A stretch of DNA of 64,000 nucleotides, taken from NCBI GenBank assembly GCA_023974075.1, contig CM043799.1, forward strand, positions 1,891,545-1,955,544, given 5' to 3'. The stretch comes from Chaenocephalus aceratus (Eukaryota > Chordata > Actinopteri > Perciformes > Channichthyidae). The translations under genes and the position numbers were made by a program. The notes beneath the pieces were generated by a model. The model worked only from the letters and a program-made list of their open reading frames with translations, searched no databases and was not told the origin of the DNA. Shown here piece after piece: positions 51,311 to 62,252 of this stretch; within the stretch, counting starts at the first letter, position 1; every line of letters begins with the position of its first letter.

Positions 51311-52230
51311 TGTGTTTTTGAGAGCTTATGACAGTTTATGTGAGAGGACATTGTACTGGTTGTGAGAGAGCATACTTTAAAAGGAAGTCAGGTTGATCCA
51401 ACAGGAAGCCAGTTTAAATATTCATTCCTTGACTGGTTTACAGCCATGAAAACATCTCCAAATGTCATAACATAAACATGTTACTAATCCTTACAGTCAG
51501 TGTAAGGGTTAGGCTTACACTTACAGTCATTGCTTTCTGACGGACTTGACCCTTTTACTCTTCATGTTGCATAGGGGAAATTAGTATTAGTCTACTGCCA
51601 TTGTGGGCGGTGTCCGTCAAACAAAAAACGTAGAGCCAATCAGGAACTGAGAATTTAAAAAAAATGTAAAACTTCCTTTTCAATCAAACTCACTTCCTTT
51701 TCAATCATACTCTCTCACACACATAACTATTCTTATGCACACACCCTATCATTCTGTTTTATACACATACCTATTCACATGAACTATTATTACCTCTTAT
51801 AAGCTATTATTCGGCCTTTCATTCACTGCTATTCTGTTTTACATATATGACTATTGTTATTAACATGAATACTATTCCCTCTTACAAAGGTTATTATTCT
51901 GTCTTACATACATTGTTTACCGATTACACACATACTACTATCCTCTTTCACATACACTATTATAACGTTCTATTAGATTATAGTTGTTTGTGAAAGACGA
52001 TAGTGGTGTGTGCACGAGAGTATGATGGTGCGTTTAAGAGATTTTGTTTTTGTGTGTGAGAGAGAATAGTTATTTATGTATGATAGTAAATGAAGAAAGG
52101 AATGACAGTACGTTAAAGACGGTATGATGCTGTGTGTGAAAGAGTCTGGTGGTGTACATCTGATATTGTTTGTAAGACCAAGTATGAGTTGTGAGCTAGA
52201 CGGCCTCTCATACAGTGGAACATGTACACA
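51311..52230. repeat. Degenerate ACACATA/CTATT and GAGAGTATGATAG repeats
   Basis: 51700-51970 has repeated 'TCTTTCACACACAT...CTATT' blocks, and 51985-52140 has their reverse complement style 'GTGTGTGAGAGAGAATAGT'. The same vocabulary occurs at 40850-41050 and 41880-42070. The reverse-complement copy of the 41421-41482 block is at 52147-52212, followed by a short (CA)n. Confidence 0.65.
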
Positions 52231-52479
52231 CACACACACACACACACATATGGTCACACAGGAAGTAATTAAGCAGTGCAGTAATAACAGCAACACAGTA
52301 TTGCATCAGCACGGTGGTGGAGTTGAAAGGGAAAAGAAGGGTTGCATCACAAAAGCAGTGATGATGGGGGGGGCATCTTACCTGCAAGCACCAACATGAA
52401 TGTGCACTGTAAGCATTCTTAAACATGACGCAACCACGCCTAATCAGCTGGAAGTAGAGCAGTGAGGAGCGTTATCACC

Positions 52480-52640
52480 GCAGACCCACAAGGAGGGTCA
52501 GGCTTTGCAAGCCCAATGGAAGAGTGGTGGGCTTCAACCCAATTGTTCTATTCCCATGTCCTGAGGCTTACTCCTTACAGCAGTGGACCGGGTTCAAATC
52601 TGACCAATAGGTGAAAGCAACGCATCCAGGTACTTTCCCT
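52480..52640 (+). repeat. Possible tRNA-derived SINE fragment
   Basis: A-box-like TGGAAGAGTGGTGGG at about 52518 and B-box-like CCGGGTTCAAATCTGACC at about 52588 occur in the right order, 65-70 bp apart. That is long for a tRNA but possible for a SINE head with an insertion. No cloverleaf could be drawn, so it is not called a tRNA gene. Confidence 0.3.
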
Positions 52641-53255
52641 CTATGCAAGGCCACGCCCCTTTTGGGGGGAAACACTCACTGTCATTTGAATGGAGGTAAA
52701 TACAACTTCTATTTGCCAATCTGATCCCAAATATAAGAAAACCGTGTATTTCAGTTTCTACAAGGCACCCGATTGCGATGGCCAGTCAGGCAAACAATTA
52801 CATGACATCATTGGAGATTGGCGATCAAATTAAACATCCATAGGCTTTCTTTTCTTTTTTTATCAGACTTATCTGAAAGTGTGTTACAAATTGTGGATAT
52901 GGGGTTTGTAAAGAAGTGATAATTTACCGGGCAGAGTCTATGAGTTGACAGACCAAGTTGCTGCCCTTGGCAAGATTTTAGCTGGCATTTTTGTAATCTC
53001 TCCAGTTTTAAACGATATTTTTGGTTTACTGTCCTATAGTATAGATTGGAATGATTTCAAACCTATTTTTATTTATCAAAATAATTATAAAGGAGTGCCT
53101 TGGAAATATTTGTTTACATAAATTGTGATCAAAACGTTTGAGACACACCGAGATAACTTATAGTTAACTATCTTACACTCTGAGAGTCCTTTACCTCACT
53201 GAGCCTCTCAGTCTGACTATGCCAAAAACCGGCCCTGGTTGACAGTGTTGAGAGC
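52641..53255. other. Unique AT-rich DNA
   Basis: No gene or element end recognised. Confidence 0.4.
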
Positions 53256-54345
53256 TTCATAGTATGTTGAATACTTAAAACAAAAGTTAGTTATAATCAA
53301 ATATAATCAATTATATTCTTGTATAACCCACAATGAAAATGCTTCATATTTTAGGTTTTTCTATATTTACAGCATAAACAAAACAAAGTGGTTTGTTTAG
53401 TTGAGTGTAAGACCTATAATGATTTATGCCCTACTCTCTGATAAGAGAGTAGGCAGGTTCTTTCCTCTCCTCTCACTGCAGGGAGGGGGGCTCCGGACTT
53501 AAGGAGAAACACATTGAGGCCTCAAAAAGGTGGTTATGTCATAGCCATAGAATATGTATAGTCATGTTTTGTTTTACACAAACTTGGGAAGGTGTGTCTT
53601 ATGCCAGAGCCAATAGAATATGTTGGTTGAGTATAGAGGAGGTGTTTGTGGGTTTTCTATCCGGTTTTTTGTTAGCATAAAAAGACTGGCTTTTTTGTAT
53701 TTCGAGGGGGAGAGAGGGGGAAACCCCTGGTATACTCTCTCCCGGTAAGCTCTGGCCATCAGATCTGGGTTAGATGGCTCTCGGTAAGAGATACCTGGAA
53801 GGCGTTATTAGAACGTACAGGAATAAAAGAATAACTATAGCTACTGAGTGTTAGACGTACAGATACATATACATGGTAAGACTCCTGGAGTGTAGAACGT
53901 ACAGGATACATATACATGGTTAGACTCTCCCTGGAAGACGTTGTTAGAACGTACAGGATACATATAACTAATGGTTAGACTCTCCCTGGAAGACGTTGTT
54001 AGAACGTACAGGATACATATAACTAATGGTTAGACTCTCCCTGGAAGACGTTGTTAGAACGTACAGGATACATATAACTAATGGTTAGACTCTACCTGGA
54101 AGACGTTGTTAGGACGTACAGGATACATATAACTAATGGTTAGATATACCCGGAAGGCATACGCACGGGCATAAAATGAATATGAATTAAGGTTTTAGAT
54201 AAAAAATATAAACCCCAGCATGATATGTTTTGTATGATTATAATGTGTTACAAGGTAAAGACTCTGTATTGGTTTGGACCTATTTTTCTTCAAATAAACT
54301 GATCCCACGTTTTGGACTGGGACAACTTAAAGGACATCTGTGCTC
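53256..54345 (+). mobile_element. Probable endogenous retroviral-type LTR with internal 55-bp array
   Basis: A TATA-like GCATAAAAAGAC at about 53676 is followed, after a tandem array, by AATAAA at 54294 and a GT/CT-rich downstream region, in the order of U3, R and U5. The upstream 400 bp is repeated at the window end (63578-64000), so it is a multicopy sequence. There are no gag, pol or env frames on either side, so I treat this copy as solo. Exact LTR ends are not resolved. Confidence 0.5.
53796..54165 (+). repeat. 55-bp tandem array inside the LTR
   Basis: Unit CTGGAAGACGTTGTTAGAAC-GTACAGGATACATATAACTA-ATGGTTAGACTCTCC starts at 53931, 53986, 54041 and 54096, exactly 55 bp apart, with diverged units before and after. 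Confidence 0.93.
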
Positions 54346-54609
54346 TCCTCTCCTGCTTCAAAGGTAAGACTGCACCCTGCCACACACACGTAGGTAGGAA
54401 CACACCCCATTTACTGATACCAAAATCCTTCCGGATCGCTTAAACAGATTAAAAAGAGTTGTCTGAATAGAAACAGCAGTTAATTGAACCTGGTTCTTCG
54501 GGGAGTTAATAGAGGTGAGATCTTGCTGACGTTGGTGGATCTGAGCCAAGCAGTAAACTTACATAGACTCAGTAACTTCAGTCAGGTCAATTAGTAGGTC
54601 AGAGTAATT

Positions 54610-54855
54610 TACCGGACCTACTCTAAACATACTCTGCATGTTTTTAAAGCTAGGCTAAATGAAATGCTTGCTGATACTATGGGCACTTGTAAATGTCTAT
54701 AACTATGTATCCTGTAAATATAATATATAATGTCCTTTATTGTTTTATGTTTCATGTGGAACCTATATGCTGCAGGTCTCCCTTGAAAAAGAGATCTATG
54801 ATCTCAATGGGACCAATCTGGATAAATAAAGGTTTGAAATGAAATGAAATGAACA
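54610..54855 (+). mobile_element. LINE 3' end fragment
   Basis: Begins in the last coding stretch ('TLHVFKARLNEML' in one phase) and runs through a 3' UTR to GGTCTCCCTTGAAAAAGAG and an ATAAAGG(TTTGAAATGAAATGAAATG) tail. Its end is the same as that at 17437-17518. Confidence 0.7.
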
Positions 54856-54875
54856 GTATGGAGTTGCGTTATGAG

Positions 54876-55579
54876 TAGGGATGCTCCGATCGAGATCAGC
54901 CGATACTCAGTCTCTACCGATCGATCGGTGCTCTCTAAACATGCCGATCGCGAGAGCCGATCGCATGACGTAAAATACATGACACTTTTCTCTGTGTGCG
55001 GCAAAACAAGCTCACCGGTCTGGCATTATTTTAAGGTGTCTGAAAAAGACAGTAAAATAGCGGTATGCAATGTGTGTGAAGCAGAAATCCTGCAGCTCCG
55101 CCCGCCGGACCGGTAAGCGGAGCAAAACACACAAGAGTTATAACACATATATTTTATCTATGGAACAAGCTAAACTAGTCATTATAAATATATGTATTCT
55201 TCACTGTCGGGTCACTCATTACTGGATCAATGAGCTGCATGAGATACTGACAGGCTGTCAGGAGGGAGAGAGGGGGAGAGAGGGGGGAGAGGGAGAGAGG
55301 AAAAGAGAGCACTTCCGCTCATCTCTCCCGTGTTATTCTCCAAAGTGAATGTAAACTTGAATAATGTACATCATTTGAATGTAATAATTAAGTTGATTGT
55401 TGTTTGTGGAAGCTCCAGTGAATGAGCCCCATTAACTGAGTTTAAAACATCACTTAAAATGGAAGATTTAAAGTGATGTTTAAATCTTCCATTTAGGCCA
55501 CTCGATCGGATCAGCGATCGGTATCGGTCGATACTGATTCCGGCGATCGGCCCCGAAATTGGCGATCGGAGCATCCCTA
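54876..55579 (+). mobile_element. hAT element with BED zinc-finger remnant
   Basis: Perfect 8-bp duplication GTTATGAG (54868-54875 and 55580-55587). Ends are TAGGGATGCTCCGATCGAGA and ...GGCGATCGGAGCATCCCTA. Near 55010-55085 a reading frame gives 'SPVWHYFKV' and 'AVCNVCEAEI', which fits the N-terminal BED finger (W-x-aromatic F...C-x2-C) of ZBED-like hAT transposases. The rest of the transposase is gone. A short inverted duplication sits at 55447-55496. Confidence 0.85.
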
Positions 55580-55587
55580 GTTATGAG

Positions 55588-56177
55588 AAATGTAGGATGA
55601 TGATGTAGGATTCAATGTTCGACCTTGGCTCATCATTATTCTTCTTTGTAATCAATTACCTCTGTAACTTGGTAGTTGACGTGGACTGAAAGCAAAAGTA
55701 AAATTATATTTTTTTCTGAAATGTTACTCAAATTACATATCACTGAATGACTTAATACATGAATAACTCAAAACGTTGTGAGACCCAATCTATTTCCTTA
55801 ATTATTTGATATAATATGAACTTTTCTGTGCGGAAGTCCTAATAATTGTCTCCTGGTGTGACATTATGTTTAATGATAATATTTAATTCAGAGATTGTCA
55901 GACAGAGAAGAAATATATGCTCAACCATTATCAACTTGTTTTAAATATTCCCCTACAACCATAGTAATCAATTTAAATTTATAATCATGTTATTGCCCTA
56001 CTAAATGATCTACACATAGGGACTTTTCATAAAAGTTTGGGTTATTTTCAAGTATGAAACCTGATTGAACTAAAAACTATTTTTACATATCCATAGTGAT
56101 GCTATTACTCTTCTTCTATTCAACACTTTTCTCAGGCATTTGAGAACCAAAAGGCCTATTTTCTTTACTTTTCTTTT
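55588..56177. other. AT-rich DNA, possible left flank of the 56-60 kb transposon
   Basis: No gene recognised. One half-copy of the motif found throughout 56.2-59.8 kb (CTCCTGGTGTGACAT) lies at 55850-55864, so the element may begin before this point. No terminal inverted repeat could be paired. Confidence 0.35.
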
Positions 56178-56679
56178 TGTCGCACCACAGGACATTCTGT
56201 CACACCGATGGACACCATTACAAAATATGCCAAGTTTTGTACAACATCTTTATTATTTCATCTCTACTCTCTAAGGTTATATTCTGAACATCAGAACCAA
56301 CAGTGCTATTTAAAATGTGTATTGGCTAATAGCCATCATAACATCATGTCACATCATAACATGGACATAAACGGAAATGTGAATAACAATGGATAGCTTG
56401 AAACATATTCAAAACAATTCATTAAACAATTCATCCATAAAACTCATTAATGTTCATTCATGAAACATTCAGTAGAGATAAGCAATTTCATTTTTTAGTA
56501 AAATTCATTGAACAATTGATAAAACTAATTAATAAAAACATTCAGAAAAGATAAACACATTCATTGTTAAGTACAATTCAGTCACATCTGTAGTTTGACT
56601 CGAGTGGTGAAACAATGTCCACTAGCTTATACTGTATAGCTGTTGGTGCTTGGGACTCGCATCATGTTTCTACATTCTT

Positions 56680-57459
56680 TCAGATCTCATTGAATAGTAA
56701 CCAGTCATATTTGGTGAGCTGTGCAGCACACTGGTTGGGCTCTGGCTCGGAGATGACACTGGCGATTTGTTCTCTGTGGTAGAAAATGCAGTCTGGCTTA
56801 TTAGGCCACTTGGACACATTTCTCTTTCCATGCTGAACCATGCAGTTGATTTCAATGTTGTCAAGAAGTAGCTTGGTGATCTGACCAACAAATAGTTTGT
56901 TGTCATAGCTAACTATGACAAACGTTCCCACAGTGTACTCTTCATTCTTCTCCACATCAGTACTGGGACTCTCAGCATAGGTCTCCTGGATGCTGTCTGG
57001 CTGCAGGTGATCAGAATTTGCATTTGAAGAATCGTCCACCCTCATCTTAGTTGGTTTGAAGCATTCACACATCTCTGGGTATTGGCAGAAGCAGCTGAGA
57101 TCCCTGTAGTAAATCTCTCCTGGACAGAAAGAAAGAATCTGGTGTGTTTTAAGAAGCCCTGGGACTTTTGGAACTGATGGTGACAACATTTCATTGAAGA
57201 CATTAATGTCACTTTCATCAATCCATTTGAATCGGATGTTCTCGACTTCTCTGTTGATCAGAAATGCATACAAGTCCTTCGGATTTTGTAAGTCTTTCCC
57301 CCCATGGACATGGTTGTCCGCCATCCGTTTCACAGCTCCACCAACTCCATCAGGTGCACCCTTACCGTGGGCTCTTTTGCTTGAGCCCCCAGGTATAGGG
57401 TACACTGCTGAGGAGGAAACAGTTTGCCCTATTTCGATACTGTGTGACTGGACCGTCAC
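56680..57459 (-). pseudogene. Transposase-like 'HGKGAPDG' family protein, C-terminal part
   Basis: A 259-codon frame whose conserved part starts with 'RAHGKGAPDGVGGAVKRMAD' (about residue 29), continues with 'NPKDLYAFLINREVENIRFK' and ends in a Trp-rich tail with 'VGTFVIVSYDNKLFVGQITK', possibly a small beta-barrel. I recall the HGKGAPDGVGG block from uncharacterised multicopy proteins in fish and cnidarian genomes. Its Asp could be the third acidic residue of an RNase-H-type active site. The frame overlaps the preceding one by about 98 bp in a different phase, so it is the continuation of the same gene after a frameshift, probably with some residues lost. Confidence 0.55.
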
Positions 57460-57994
57460 TTAACACATGGAGCGTGTCAATCTTTTGGACCGAGTTTTGC
57501 ATAATTTCCTGCATTACAGGTTTGATATGGGCCCACGCAGCCCGTTCATTATGGCTGAGAGAGTCAGAGATTGTGGCATACGATTGTGAACCTGTTGATG
57601 TGTAAGCCACTACTGTGTGGATGGATGCCTGTTGTCGATTTCCTCCAAAATGAAATGCTTGAATCTCTGTGTTCAATTTACAGGCATAATTTTCAGAGAA
57701 GTCAACATGTAGAACAATTTCGTTCTCTCTCAGGTTGTCTTTCAGTTGCCTGAATTTCTGGGCCTGGTGAAGCCAGTTGAAATGATGGATGGCAATGGCG
57801 TCCAACTCTCTGTTGAATTCCTCAACAAGTTTTGACACTGTACCATTTTCTGTTTTCTTTACCCAGTTTTTATATGTTTTGTTCCCAACCACCACGTTTT
57901 CCTTCGTCCAGTGTTCCCATCTGGCTCGCTCGTCTGGGTTATAAGCCGCACGCTTGATTTCATCATAGCAGCACTTTGTGCATGTTCGATTCAT
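57362..57994 (-). pseudogene. Transposase-like 'HGKGAPDG' family protein, catalytic-core-like part
   Basis: A 210-codon frame with 'LHVDFSENYACKLNTEIQAF', 'GNRQQASIHTVVAY', 'SDSLSHNERAAWAHIKPVM' and 'LHVLSDGPVTQYRNR'. Two Asp residues (VDFSEN and LSDGP) in beta-strand-like contexts, plus that of HGKGAPDG in the next frame, would make a DDD/DDE-type nuclease. That is inference from spacing. The start is a Met immediately after an in-frame TGA that separates it from the upstream frame (57995-58483). Confidence 0.55.
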
Positions 57995-58483
57995 TCAATG
58001 TAAGTCTTCAGTATTACAAGTAATACTTGAGAGGAGATGTGATAGGCTCTTTGAGGAGAGTATACCCCTCTGTGACAAGCTGTCAATTCGGAGCCGCATG
58101 TTTTCATGCTGGTAGCAGGCACATGTATTACGATCATTTGATCGGGCTTCTGTGACAAAGAATGGCTTATATCGTACAAACTGTCTATATGATATTGCAT
58201 GATGTGCTTCACATGTCTGGTTGTACTCTTTGTGCAAATCAACTAAAGATGTTGCTAGTACTTTCTTCTGCATTTTTTCTTTCCTACCAATAATGTCTTT
58301 TTTCCCAGGGAGAAGTCTGCTGTTCTCATCTCTAGTCAAGAAGGACTCCACTTGTGTTTTTATTTGTCCAGCAATGTATCCTTGTTTGGACTGTTTTGTT
58401 CTTGAGGGACTTTTCCTACAAATGTTCCGTGTCTGTATGAGGCGATGATTCTGCCTTCGAAACCTCTCAGCTTTTCGTTTCAT
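57995..58483 (-). pseudogene. Transposase-like 'HGKGAPDG' family protein, zinc-finger-like middle part
   Basis: A 162-codon frame, strongly basic at its start (KRKAERFRRQNHRL). It contains 'KVLATSLVDLHKEYN', 'FVRYKPFFVTEARSNDRNTC' and 'CACYQHEN', then 'ITCNTEDLH' before a TGA at 57995-57997. The next frame is in the same phase and begins with 'NRTCTKCC', so the TGA lies inside a Cys-rich zinc-binding-like region. A single-base nonsense change is the simplest explanation. It overlaps the upstream frame by 17 bases in another phase. Confidence 0.5.
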
Positions 58484-58839
58484 CTGCTTTAACTTGTTTA
58501 AGTAATTTCTTATTTTGAATCATTAGCTTCTTCAGCTGCTTTTTGACAGCGGATTTTCTTTGTAATCCCTTGGGTTTGATTGGAGCCATCTCATTGGGGG
58601 AATGTGTTGGTGTACTGCATAAAAGAGGTACTAGGACTTCATTGACCTCTTCATGGTCAGAAGGTTGACCATCAGCCTGAGGTGGAGTTAGTTCAAGTAT
58701 AGCCTTAATGGCCCTGTCCCTTGCCCTACATCTCCTTTTTGAGTTCTTCCATTTTTCTTGAAGCCGCTTTTTTGTTGCTGCTGACACAGACTTCACACTG
58801 AGGCTAACAATTTCTCCATTCACTCTTTTCTCCTGATAT
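58467..58839 (-). pseudogene. Transposase-like 'HGKGAPDG' family protein, basic N-terminal exon
   Basis: Read on the - strand, a pyrimidine tract and CTGCAG at 58840-58845 form a good splice acceptor. The frame after it reads 'YQEKRVNGEIVSLSVKSVSA', then 'KKRLQEKWKNSKRRCRARDR', and ends in a Lys-rich coil. Basic helical N-termini of this kind bind DNA in many transposases. The frame shifts into the next one near 58475. Confidence 0.45.
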
Positions 58840-58931
58840 CTGCAGAAAAAATGACAAAACCTTAAGCATTTCTGCCCATGTAATGAAACATTTTAGTCGT
58901 TTAATCATTCTTGGTGGCATGTTATATTTAC

Positions 58932-59039
58932 TTTCTGCGTCTCTCTCAAGAGATCCTCTCTCCTCCTTGGATCTTCATTCAACCTCTCCCTGTACTTTCT
59001 TGTCCTATCCTTACTAGTCATCGTCTGCCTGTCTCCCAT
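58932..59039 (-). pseudogene. Transposase-like 'HGKGAPDG' family protein, probable first exon
   Basis: An ATG at 59039 opens 36 codons including 'DRTRKYRERLNEDPRRREDL' and ends at AAA|GTAAAT, a possible splice donor, 92 bp before the acceptor at 58840. The phases of this donor and that acceptor do not agree by one or two bases, so either the junction is misplaced or a small deletion has occurred. Confidence 0.4.
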
Positions 59040-59894
59040 ACCTTCCGCCTGGACCTCAAACTAAACAAATAGAAAACAGTAGAAATGTTTTACTTTCGGT
59101 GTACTCAAAAGGTTAGAAAACGTATTATATAAGTAGTCTAAATGAATTTTAAAATGCATCTAGGCCTTATTTATAACCTACGTCCACTGGTGTGACAGCC
59201 ATTTCCACTAGTGTGACGCTGACTTTACATCACACTATAGGACAATGCTGTCACACCAGTGGACATTTTCAGTTACATTGCCTAGCTGTATGCTAGAGAG
59301 CCTTCAATCCAAACTTACAGTGTAAAGTTTACATCATATTTAAATGTAAAATAATATAAATGTATTAAAATGTTCATATCAACAATTTCATTAAGTCACA
59401 CCAAAGGACAGCGTTATCGGTCCCATTTCTGACAGTGCAAAAAAATAGCAATATTATGATAAATATCTGAGCCAAAACTCACCGTCTGTTCATTGCATGT
59501 GGTCCAGGGATGTCTTCTGGAAGTTTCCTGGATAAATAAGGCCCTCTCTCAATGATGGGTCCCCAAATTAATGCCTGTTCTATATTCACAAAATGGTGTC
59601 ACACTAGGTCGACATCTGTTTTGTGGACAAAATGTAATGCGTCATAAGCATTTGGATTTGGTACATGAATACTTAAAACCTATAGTTTCATAAAGTAAAC
59701 ATTGCTATTATGTGTATAAAAGGTATTTAAAGTATTTTATTGTATTATTTTGTTTATTACAGTAGTTTGAAGATTAGCAATGTGACCCCGGACAGTTACA
59801 CCAGTGGACAATGTTCATGTTTCAAACCAAATATTTAAATATTAGAAGTATAGAGCTCATGAATTACAGATGGATTGTGTTATGGAAACTTCTG

Positions 59895-60397
59895 TGTAGC
59901 AATGCAGTGGGAGTCACCGACTCAGGAAGGAGACACGGTAGAGCAGGAGCTTCGATGTCAAACACTGGAGGTTTATTTGGAGTTACGGCCGGAGGATTCA
60001 CATCACAAAGTCACAGCAGTCACGGTCTGACTGCACGGGAGAGTTGCCACGTCAACTCTGGAGCGCCTCTCTCTCGTCAGCCCATTTAACTGGTTTCACA
60101 GAGAGTAATCAACATATCTTGATAAGATAGTTTAACCAGTTGGGCACACTGAGTCACTTGCGTCCGTCACTTATGGCCTCGAAGATGTCATACCTTGGAG
60201 TCCACAAACAGCAAAGAAGGAAGTGTCCCAGTGCACCCACAACAACAGACCATCTGTGACCTAGTGTTGACCGGTCACAGAATGGGAACAATAACATTTA
60301 TGGCTCAAGCAGCCTGTGTCCTTGAAGGAGATAAACAGACGTCAGGGTTGGTCCTGTACGTCATATCTAGGAGTCTAGGTCAATAATTTCCCTAACA
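59895..60397 (-). mobile_element. Probable solo LTR
   Basis: On the - strand it starts TGTTAGGGAAATT and ends GCATTGCTACA, with AATAAA at about 59969, some 70 bp before the end. It resembles the LTR at 26729-27177 in ends and layout but not in detailed sequence. No target duplication is visible, so boundaries are provisional. Confidence 0.45.
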
Positions 60398-60544
60398 GAT
60401 TGGTTATTGAAGATCAAGATGTTAATAAAAATAGAGATTTTAATAAAACATCACCAGTTATTATATATATTTGTCACCATGAACAGAAAAACAAGGCGTC
60501 ACGTCAACCACCCAACTACTATGGATTTCCTGACATCATGTGTA

Positions 60545-61090
60545 ACACATTACTCTACAGCTACGTATGAAGCAGTTTGACCCTTTTCATGGCTAAATAT
60601 GCAGCCAATCAGAGGAAAGAATGTTATTAGAGAAAAATTGCTTCTATCAGCAGCAGGATATTTGCTAAACCATTTTGAAAAATGCTTTAGGATGTATGAA
60701 GTCCTCCAGTGTGTCCCCAGCATGACAGGCAGACAGTCGGATCGATACGGACAGCCCTGGGACTTTGAGTCCCTTGTTCTCCAGCAGAAACACGGCTCCA
60801 CAAAGAGGGGACGCAGCCCCCGGAGCGGTGCTTGCTCAGCAGCTCTCCGTCTGACCGGGGCCCGGGGACCCGCTCCATAATGGGCTTTTAATTGGGGACT
60901 GGCAAGCATGGTGCAGGGCCAGCTTTCACAACACATGTTCCATGGTTAGAGTCAGTGTGTAATAAATGGGATTTATGACAGGGTTGTCGCAGAGGGAGTG
61001 ATATAGGGCCACGCACAGATGTGGAGATCTGTTCTTTAGCAGCTATTCAAATTAGGGCCACGTAACATTTCCTGGTTTAATTGTTTTTTT
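60545..61090. promoter_or_regulatory. Candidate conserved non-coding element, block 5
   Basis: Repeat-free, with stretches such as TTTTCATGGCTAAATATGCAGCC (near 60584), ATGGGCTTTTAATTGGGGAC (near 60879), GTGTGTAATAAATGGGATTTATGAC (near 60955) and GCTATTCAAATTAGGGCCACG (near 61042). Homeodomain-like cores are embedded in balanced sequence. Both-strand open frames of ~90-130 codons show no domain and are probably incidental. Confidence 0.4.
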
Positions 61091-62249
61091 ACATTTGGTG
61101 TTTTATAGTTGGCAGACAGGGGGGAAGACACAAACTGAAATCTAGAGTGTTATGTAACCATGACATGCTGTTAATAGGATCACACTTAGAGCTAGACGAT
61201 AACTGGACGAGCAGTCAGATAATCAATCGAGTGAAACAGTGAGTATAAGGCTCCATCTGGACAACATTATAAATCATCACATTTCACAGACAGACTTCCT
61301 GATTGAGCTTGGACTGCATTGGATATGTTTACAGATGCAATAAAGGCATTATTAGTGACATAAATGGTGTGCTGATCATTACAATAAACTGTCTTTCTCC
61401 ACTGATCAGATTGAACCATATCTTCACTGTGTCCTGGTGTCATGCATTGGTAATCAAATGCTGAAGCCTTCAAAAGAAAATGTAACAATAATAAATACAA
61501 TGTATTTCATTAAATGTAATGCATTGAAGGTTTGGATGTTACTTGTGTTGGGGTTTGGGATGAGCAAGTTGAGCTATTAACACATTCTAGTAAGACTATG
61601 AATTGTGTGTTAAATAGGGCTTGATAATGTGGCAAATAAAAAAGGTAAAACTAGCAAAAAGAAAATAGCAACGTTTTCGGGAATTTGTATATAGTAGAAG
61701 TTAGCACTTATCACTCTTGTACAATATTAAACTAACCAGCATGTATATTTACAAAAGCATTTATTATATGGGTAATAAATGATGTGTATGATCTGACAAA
61801 GAAGACAGGCAGCTGTGAATCCCTGTATGTGTCGGTATGCTTAAAGGCTGAGTCACCATTATTGTGAGATGCTAACATGTGTCTTATAATGGTGCTAAGA
61901 AGATGGTTCGTGGGTTCCCAATACTGACACATGAACTGATTGATGTAACAGAGCCACCTAATGTTACATATAGTGGCTCTGAGGGAATAAAGGAGAAACA
62001 CTGTGACATACAAGAATAATCCCGATCCACTCGTAGCCTTTTTCCATGTTTTCCTCCACAAACATAAAATTGGTACGAGTGATTTCTTTATCAAATTCAG
62101 CAGGTGAGTCAGAGTGTGGTCAATATAAAGGATCACTCCCATTCTGCCAGCTTTTGCTAAAAGGACTGACAGGGTTGAGAGAGTTAGTAGTGGGTTTTTA
62201 CAACGTAAAGCATCGTGGGAAAATGAGTCTGTTAAGTCTCTTGAGAGTC
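61091..62249. other. Unique AT-rich DNA
   Basis: No gene, element end or RNA recognised. The 136-codon antisense frame at 61732-62142 has no domain and is hydrophobic by composition. Confidence 0.4.
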
Positions 62250-62252
62250 ACA

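Larger units (their letters stand above)
56179..59815. promoter_or_regulatory. Dispersed 17-bp motif TGTCACACCAGTGGACA around the transposase-like gene
   Basis: Copies or near copies: 56179-56195 and 56198-56214 (adjacent), 59182-59199 and 59202-59218 (reverse), 59224-59237, 59248-59266, 59394-59410, 59596-59613 and 59796-59813; half copies at 55850 and 56614-56628. They lie only outside the gene, on both sides, the arrangement expected of subterminal transposase-binding sites. The pair 59182/59248 forms a perfect 17-bp inverted repeat. Confidence 0.6.

Noticed and set aside
52500..52620. Functional tRNA gene
   Set aside because: Box spacing is too long and no cloverleaf could be drawn.
60550..60936. 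Antisense 128-codon frame as a host exon
   Set aside because: No recognisable domain, competing frames on the other strand, and better explained as a non-coding unique block.
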